NCBI RefSeq assembly: GCF_037975245.1
Contig: NC_092572.1
Span: 20,882,489 to 20,946,488, forward strand
DNA: 64,000 bases
Source of the DNA: Apostichopus japonicus
Lineage: Eukaryota > Echinodermata > Holothuroidea > Aspidochirotida > Stichopodidae
Direction: 5' to 3'
The position numbers and the translations under genes were made by a program. Positions 56,496-64,000 of this stretch are shown one piece after another. Below the pieces are notes generated by a model. It made no database searches and had not been told where the DNA came from. It saw only the letters and a program-made list of their open reading frames with translations. The first letter of the stretch is position 1; each line of letters starts with the position of its first letter.

Positions 56496-59400
56496 ATGGC
56501 GGACGACTCCGAAGGGGAAACTTCACAGGTGATTAAATGTAGTCCTAGTTTAAAGTTTGTGTTATGCTTCGCGAATAAGATGTGGTTTATTAGTGTTTCA
56601 TTGTCAATTATTTCGTTTAATCGCAACTTTGTGTGGTTTAAACGGGTTTTTTGTCTCTACTATTGCACCAGGGTAGCCTAATGTTACAGTTTGACATGAC
56701 TTTGACGATAGGCTCCATATAGCCAGTTAGCCCTATTTTGTTTTCTCCATACGGCCGAGTTGCACCGCTTATTTCACTACTTATCGCTGCTTACATGAGT
56801 ATATTACTGACGAGTTTATAATATACTTTTTAGTATATTACGTATAATCGCTATTAGGCCTAGGGTATGTGAACTTGGCGATCGCTGTGTTTGGTCAAAA
56901 TCTCAGCGAATCCGATTCTGAAGAAATACCAGGATTGACTAGGTCTATACAATCGTGCGAAGTAGTCTACAAACTGACAAAGGCAGGAAGTGTGTGGTTA
57001 TCTTAAGCAAGTTTTCTCCTTACTCTTTAGGCCAACTGTGGTATAGACCTAAAAAAAAAGTAATTGTGCACCGAGTAATTATAGAATACAGGGCCACTCG
57101 ATGATTCTATCTGAGTATCTGGATGCGCGGATGCTCAGTCTCACCCCAGTACGTATGTGAGTAAAAAATGTCAAAGTCCCAGTGCTTTCTTTTTGAGTGG
57201 ATGCGCAGATGCGGAGTCAAAAATTTCCTAAGTCCTTTCCTAGTACTTCTGTGGTGGAATTTTAGAGGGCATCGCACATGTACGGATGCCTTTTAAGAAC
57301 GACACACTATTGATGTGGAATATCTTCGTACATACGGGACTTTCAGTATTGGAAATACGTGATGGTATATGGGGAAACTTTCGAAAATTATTTAAGTCCA
57401 TTCCTAGTACTCCCGGGGTGGATGCGCGGATGCGGAGTCAAATATGTGATGGAATATGTTGAAACTTTTCGAAAATTATCTAAGTCCTTTCCTAGTACTC
57501 CCGTGGTGGATGCGCGGATGCTGAGTCAAAATGAAATACGTGATGGAATTTTAGAGGGCGTCATACGTGTACGGACATGTACAGACACAACGCGCATCCG
57601 CGCATCCGGATGCTGGGAAGAGTTAATGAATGGCCCTGTATTCTATAATTGTACCTTGTGCACTAGAGTCTGTAATGTATATTTCTTACATTAACGATAT
57701 ATTTTTCAGCCACGGAGTGAGTAGTGACTCAGAATGCTTGTTAAGGCAAAGGCCCAATAAAACCATTAGTGTGTTCCCTTCCTTCACATACTGTGCTACA
57801 GTAATGTAACTACACTTACAGACATTGCAGCTGCCATGTTTATAAGCCTCAAAGCAATTTAAATTGCAAAATTTATGCTATGGATAACAGAATTGTCAAT
57901 TATTAATTCTTAGGCCCTTTCAGTAAGTATTTCACCCTTTTGATGAAATTATACTGCAAAATCAAACTATATGCAAATTTTGAAATGCCTCGACCTGTTT
58001 TACTCAAGATATGGTGAAGTCTGATCAAAGCATCTTTGAAATCACACAGTTGAAGGAGATCCTCATTACCCTTTACATTTAGAGGAACATTTGCTCTGTT
58101 AGCAAGTAACCGTATACAATCCTTAGTGTTTAAGCAAACACACTTTATTGCCATTGACCTTTTGAATGTATTAAATTTACTAGGAGAGGAGTAAAACAGA
58201 AAAATTTATTGTTCAAAATTTGTTTAACAGTTTGTAGGCTCTGAAGTTTGTCTCTTATAAAATGACAAGATACCTGTGTAAAAAAAAACTGCTAAGTATC
58301 TTTCGACTCATACTAATTTGATCATTTTATGATCCCATACTGGATAAATTATTCCTGAGGAACAGAAGCATATAATTTATATACCAGCTGGAGGTAATGA
58401 AATGGGTAAGCACGGTGATTGGTGCCAGATATATGGTGAAATGCTTTGTTTGAGACTTTGGTCATGTCCAATTACGTATTTTCTAGCTGCCAGATCTTAG
58501 TCGAGGTTGTTAAGTTTTCGGCTATTGAAGCAAACTTAAAACTTAAACAAAACACAGCAAACTATGCGTACTCACAAATAAACAAAACATGTCAGAGCCC
58601 ATCAACATTAAATTATCATAGATGCTTAAACAACCTAAACTTCTTCCAAATATTAAAAAACTACACTCAACTAACTAATATAACAAGAATCCAAGTCAAG
58701 GCAAAAACCATGACCTCTCCAGCAGTTATGTACTTCTGCCCTCTTCTTCTTCATTTTTTATGCCTACGTCACTTTAAGACTAAACTAGTGACCAATCAAC
58801 CATACGATGAGTCTCTTGATGTACCGGATGCCGAAGAAGTAGCTTCTGTGTACACACCAAGCCCACGACTACCACCCACTCAAGGCTCTGATAGACATCC
58901 TGCTGGCAATCAACGAGGGAACGACTCTCAAGATAGCATGACTGACCGTAGTGACGATGACTTAGAAACAGGTGTCATGGAAAATAAAGTAAGTCGTCTT
59001 GAACAGTCAGCTACCTTGTGTCTATGGTTTATATGCCTTGGTGTCTCTGATGATAATAGAAAGTTGAAACTACTGTGGTAAGGCGATACATTATACAGAA
59101 AGGTTATACTAGATTTGATCCGAAAAAGGTCAGAAAATTAGAGACCCTATCACACATGAAGTTTATGCAACAGTTACAGTCTAGTGAGTATGGCTGATAG
59201 TTTTGAGAATATAAACTCAGAAATCAAGTACATGTCGAAGACTAAGAAACAAGTTAGAATCAGTTAGTTTGTATAAACAACACTGTACATAGATCTCTTA
59301 ATGACAGAGACATTTTAAAACCACTTTTGGTTTCAAGCAGGAGTGAAACAGTATAGCCTTAATCTTAACAGGCTTTATGATTAAGAGTAACCAGCTATTT

Positions 59401-62400
59401 TTTTTTCCATTTGCTTTTATTATCTTTGACTTAAAATATTGACTACAGGAACTGGATGATTCAGCATCCTCTGAGCAGATCTCCCAGTTGATGAGCCCAG
59501 CTGAGGTAGTTATTACTGCAAGATTAGCATGACTTGTCACATCACCTCTAAATTGATCAATGGCTCTCTGCTTGTTCCTAATTCTCGGCAGGATGTACTT
59601 CAGAACTGTTCATATCGTGCAGTCATTGTTCAGGGATGCTTGACAGCTAAACAATTGAAGCAGGATACTGTACCCTATGCAGGCACAGTCATTCCTAATA
59701 CATACATGCTATGAAAAAATTGTTGCATCAAATATGACTCGTAAATGTTAGAAGCTCAAATTGGGTGCTAAAGAGATAGCTAGTGGGAGAGGATCTATTT
59801 ACATTTCTTTTGGGGGGGGGGGGGTGGAAAGGCTAGGGAGATCATGATAGCTAACTGAAAGGTTCAAATCATCAATTTTGCAATTCTTACTTTCAGGCAG
59901 ATTCTTATGAGGGGCTTTGTTGGGTGTCACTAGAAGAACACTTTCTAAAGGGCATGTCCTGACCAGCAAAGTTTGTTGTCGAACAAGGCTATTGTTGTTT
60001 TGAATGTATTTAATTGAATGCTGTTATACATACAAAACCAAATAAGACACCAAGATAGTTTTGTGTGTCCAACAAGAAACTTACTGTAGTAGATACAGGC
60101 AGCCAGACATTCCAAAAATTTGGGTTTGATATCAGAATATATTGTTATATAAAGTGAGTATTGTGAAAAAATGAATATCATATTTGCTCGTCTTAACCTG
60201 GTCAATTTCTAAAAGGCTGTATCACTTATTGAACTTCAATAATAATATTTATTGTAGTGGAATGTACTAAAACAAATATGTGAAGTGAGAAATATCACAA
60301 TTTTATCAAAATTGGGACAACATTATAACTTAAGCTTTATGTCTTTGCCGATTTTACTAAACCCCATTGACCTCAGTAGTATGTAGATTGTAATGTACTG
60401 GACGGTACTTTGGTGCAGTGTTACTGAACTGAGAGCCATTGTAATGTGACAGAGTAATGTGTCAGTCATGTTTATTTTTGTGTTCTCTTGCTGGTGCAGT
60501 GGTGTTCTCTCTCAACTTCCGAAACCTTTCTCTCTTTTTCAGCAATTTCCAAAAATTCTTTGCCCAGCTAAGATGTTCTACGAAATTTTCATTTTCTCTC
60601 TTTGCTAACTTCGTTCATTTTCTAGCATTCGTCTCCAGATTCTTTGCAGCAGTGTTTGTACAATAGATTCTTTAGCAAGTGAAGGTATTGTGTATACATA
60701 TGGTTGGTTTATTCTTGTGGATGCCTGTGTTATACTGCTGACATGTGCTGTCTCTCTTCGCACAAATTTAAATTTGATAGACCAATGCATATATAGCTTA
60801 CGTGTGCAGTCTCTCTCCTGGCATTCCGTACTGGCCCTACTCACTGGCCCTTGGTACTGGCTCCCCTCACCGGCCCTTGGTAATGGCCCCCCTCACTGGC
60901 CCTTGGTACTGGTCCTTCTCACTGGCCCTTATTACTGGCTCCCCTCACTGTTCCTTGGTACTGGCCCTTCTCACTGGCCCTTCTCCACTGTTTCTCCAAG
61001 GGCTCTTCTTACTTTTCTCTATTACCTGGTTTGATTGGTCCTTTTTATGTTCCATTTCTTGTCTTTCCTGGGTCAGAATCACCATATCATGTGAAGAGAA
61101 ATATATTTTTGCTATTTGAGTATTGACAATCATATAACAGTGAGTGTTGCAGTAGATAAAAACTTATTTAATAATTAGCTTTCATGTATGTATATATATA
61201 TATATATATGTGTATATATATAAATGCCAGATGATATCTTGGAAGTAGGAACTTTTGGAAGAATTCCAATCTTGTGGTTTATCTTTAATTAGCCTATCAT
61301 GAAGCCATCTCAACCAGTGAAACCGCGGCAGAATATCCAATCACTGGATGATGATGATGATGACGACGAGGATGAAGAAGAGGATGACGAGGATGATGAT
61401 GACGAAGATGGTTCTGATTCCTCTGATGATGATGACGATGATGACAACCAGGGCAGAGGAGTGGAAGGGTATGATAACAGGGCCCATTTCTCACCTTCTC
61501 AACCCTTTGATTAAATTATCAGCACTGATAAACTTCTGATTACAGAACAGTGACAACAAAGTTTGGGTAAGGTGACCAGATGTCCCCAATTTTCTGGAGA
61601 CAGTCCCCAGATTTCATGGACTGTTCGCAGATTGAATGTGCGTTTGGAATTGTACCCGAATTTCATGTTCTGTCACCGATCATTCCCAACTTGTAAAATA
61701 ATGTCTGTTCCTAAAGAATGTATTACAGACATGCATATGACCATCAATCTTGAAACATATCACGCATCTCAACATTTCCATTCCCTTAAAGCAAGTTATG
61801 CAGATACTCCCCCTTGATATCAACATGGGAGAGAACATCAATATCAGGTCTCCAGAATTTCTGAAAGAAATGTTCCCCTTGGGCTTGGAGGGCAGAGGGG
61901 GGGGGGGCGAGAGAAACATGGATTGCTTAACCTCTTAACACTCAATGTAGGGTCTATGAAGTCAGTATTGAAACTAGTAAATTGTGTGAAGAGGGGTTGA
62001 AATGAAAAATTGATTCAATTGATTAAAACTAGTGTGTCACATGAAGCCCTTCTACTACTCTCCCTGTTTGACATGTAGGTTTTAATATGTGTATGTATGT
62101 ATTAGATTCTATTTTGAAGATGCACAATCTCTTTTTCATATCAAGATATTCTTCAACTGTTGTAATGTGTTTTTATCTGTGTGCAAATCATAAACTTTAG
62201 GCCTTCTGTCATTTGCATGCTCGCTTCTGCTGGGATTGATGTTAGATTTGTACAATTTAACTGCTTATGAAGGAAGGGGAGGTGATTTCACAGACCAAGT
62301 ATAGTATCTCTATGGCATCAACTGATATTCTGACAGTGTGCTAACATGATTCATATATATAGATATGTTATTGTACAGAGTGTGTATATGTTAACAACTG

Positions 62401-64000
62401 CATGGTAATCTGTTCACAGAGCCTACGATCCAGCAGAATACGAGAACCTCCCTGTGAGTTCTGAGATCAAAGAGCTGTTCCAATACATAACTCGTTACAC
62501 ACCTCAGACAATTGAGCTGGAATATAAACTGAAGCCCTTTATTCCGGACTATATTCCTGCTGTCGGTGACATTGATGCATTTATCAAGGTAACTTCAATC
62601 GGATACTTGGTATTATTGAGAGCTAGATGTGATGTGTGCAAGCAAGAAAAAGATTCACAAACTTGTGTGTACTACATGCGCCCTAACTAGAGTATACTAC
62701 TGGTGTGTACTTACATGCGCCCCTAACTAGAGTAAAATACTGGTGTGTACTTACGTGCGCACTAACTAGAGTAAATTACTGGTGTGTACTTACATGCGCC
62801 CTAACTAGAGTAAATTACTGGTGTGTACTTACATGCGGCCTAACTAGAGTATAATACTGGTGTGTACTTACATGCGCCCTAACTAGAGTATAGTACTGGT
62901 GTGTACTTACGTGCGGCCTAACTAGAGTATAATACTGGTGTGTACTTACATGCGGCCTAACTAGAGTATAATACTGGTGTGTACTTACATACGGCCTAAC
63001 TAGAGTATATTACTGGTGTGTACTTACATGCGCCCTAACTAGAGTATAATACTGGTATGTACTAACATGTGGCCTAACTAGAGTATAATACAGGTGTATA
63101 CTAACATGTGGCCTAACTAGAGTTTAACACTGGTGTGTACTTACATGGGCCCTAACTAGGTTAATACTGGTGTGTACTTACATGCGGCCTAACTAGGGTA
63201 TAATATTGGTGTGTACGCACATGGGCCCTAACTAGAGTATAATAGTGGTATGTACTTACATGGGCCCTAACTAGAGTATAATACTGGTGTGTACTTACAT
63301 GTGCCCTAACTAGAGTATATTACTGGTGTGTACTTACATGCGCCCTAACTAGAATATAATACTGGTATGTACTTACATGTGCCCCTTACTAGAGTAAAAT
63401 ACTGGTGTGCACTTACATGCGGCCTAACTAGAGTATAATACTGGTGTGTACTTAAGTACACACTAACTAGAGTAAAATACTGGTGTGCACTTACATGTGC
63501 CCTAACTAGAGTTAATTACTGGTGTGCACTTACATGCGGCCTAACTAGAGTGTAATACTGGTGTGTACTTATATGCGTCCTAACTAGAGTAAATTACTGG
63601 TGGGTACTTACATGCGCCCTAACTAGAGTATAATACTGGTGTGTACTTACATGCGGCCTAACTAGATTATAATACTGGTGTGTACTTACATGCGCCCTAA
63701 CTAGAGTAAATTACTGGTGTGCACTTACATGCGCCCTAACTAGAGTATAATACTGCTGTGTACTTACATGCAGCCTAACTAGATTATAATACTGGTGGGT
63801 ACTTACATGGGCCCTAACTAGAGTATAATACTGGTATGTACTTACATACTTACATAACACTGTGATCATACTATATCTTTAAGACCTATTGCATAAAGTG
63901 CATATCAAATGATATATATGTGATGTCAGAATCCCTACTCATTTGCAAACAGATCAACAGACCTGACGGCCAAGGCGATTCCCTGGGTTTGACCGTCCTA
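56496..64000 (+). CDS. IFT46: IFT46, intraflagellar transport complex B subunit (3' end outside window)
   Basis: Exons: 56496-56528 (ATG GCG GAC), 58779-58988, 59449-59505, 61293-61468, 62420-62588 and 63953-64000 (continues), phases 0, 0, 0, 2, 0. Order: N-terminal MADDSEGETSQ; an acidic/Pro stretch with NQPYDESLDVPDAEEVASVY; a 19-residue exon ELDDSASSEQISQLMSPAE; a poly-Asp/Glu exon; then the conserved core starting AYDPAEYENLPVSSEIKELF, continuing FIPDYIPAVGDIDAFIK and NRPDGQGDSLGLTVL. The core matches vertebrate IFT46 almost residue for residue. The N-terminal part is about 100 residues longer than in human. IFT46 works in the IFT-B core with IFT52 and IFT88 and carries outer-arm dynein into cilia. 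The 3' half with the IFT52-binding region lies beyond the window. It is divergently oriented to the TBCEL pair, about 4 kb from its ATG. Confidence 0.93.
57066..57663. mobile_element. TIR element with internal GATGCGCGGATGC repeats, IFT46 intron 1
   Basis: The left end reads GTGCACCGAGTAATTATAGA then ATACAGGGCCACTC; the reverse complement of the right end reads GTGCACAAGGTACAATTATA then GAATACAGGGCCATTC. Inside are about four units with GTGGATGCGCGGATGC and CTAAGTCCTTTCCTAGTACT. No transposase. Confidence 0.75.
60834..60990 (+). repeat. 26-bp minisatellite, six units
   Basis: Unit GGCCCTTGGTACTGGCTCCC plus CTCACT, in the IFT46 intron between exons 3 and 4. Confidence 0.85.
61189..61221. repeat. 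(TA)n microsatellite
   Basis: TATATATA run, about 70 bp before the poly-Asp exon of IFT46. Confidence 0.9.
62661..63848 (+). repeat. 39-bp intronic minisatellite, ~30 copies
   Basis: Unit TGGTGTGTACTTACATGCGC plus CCTAACTAGAGTAAATTAC, with GCGCC/GCGGC/GGGCC variants. It fills most of the IFT46 intron between exons 5 and 6. Confidence 0.95.

Noticed and set aside
58446-58778. Upstream part of the long frame before IFT46 exon 2
   Set aside because: The acceptor TTTAAG at 58773-58778 gives the only phase-0 join to exon 1; the earlier part is intron-like and AT-rich.
61297-61494. His-rich 65-codon frame on the minus strand
   Set aside because: Reverse reading of the GAT-repeat (poly-Asp) exon of IFT46.

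Overview
This window looks like AT-rich nuclear DNA from an animal. It has multi-exon genes with GT-AG introns, low coding density, several transposon classes and long intronic minisatellites. The gene families (IFT46, TBCEL, an SLC35G-like carrier) and repeat types (Penelope, Gypsy, L2/CR1-like tails, hAT-like elements, a U2-snRNA-headed SINE) suggest a marine invertebrate. An echinoderm or other deuterostome is my guess, but the sequence does not prove it.

Layout. 1-560 (-) is the 5' part of an EamA/SLC35G-type carrier cut by the window edge. 0.7-14 kb is repeat-rich: a Penelope endonuclease remnant, a ~2 kb tandem array split by an insertion, a LINE 3' end, and a 3.86 kb foldback element with long tandem-repeat arms flanked by CACCGGTG. 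14.2-20.2 kb (+) holds a divergent, C-terminally truncated IFT46 paralogue. 20.2-25.7 kb is gene-free. 25.8-40.7 kb and 44.96-53.9 kb are two copies of one segmental duplication. Each carries, on the minus strand, a TBCEL unit with a ubiquitin-like (UBL) domain (A) followed closely by a second TBCEL unit that lacks the UBL (B). A decayed Gypsy element lies between the blocks. 56.5-64 kb (+) holds the 5' part of the canonical IFT46 gene, running off the window.

How the genes relate. IFT46 is an IFT-B subunit that moves cargo (outer-arm dynein among it) in cilia. TBCEL is a tubulin-destabilising relative of tubulin cofactor E. The locus is therefore a small microtubule/cilium cluster in which both families have duplicated, and in both families one copy has lost its C-terminal module: the IFT52-binding half in the IFT46 paralogue, the UBL in TBCEL-B.

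Most interesting points. (1) In both blocks the A unit's UBL exon ends at a phase-0 donor, and the B unit's first recognisable exon starts at a phase-0 acceptor without its own ATG. Each pair can therefore be read as one gene encoding a double TBCEL (LRR-UBL-LRR). (2) The last exon of B is a 14-codon stub with a stop just after the junction where the UBL should begin; it is triplicated in the left block. (3) Two copies of a ~200 bp SINE start with the 5' end of U2 snRNA, both with target-site duplications, one with an empty site in the sister duplication. (4) Two ultra-short perfect palindromes are flanked by 7-8 bp direct repeats and look like hAT elements reduced to their terminal repeats. 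(5) A 13-bp satellite with exact 21- and 27-unit spacings between marked blocks has expanded beside a splice donor in only one duplicate.

All exon limits come from reading splice sites, phases and paralogue comparison by eye. No transcript or database evidence was available.
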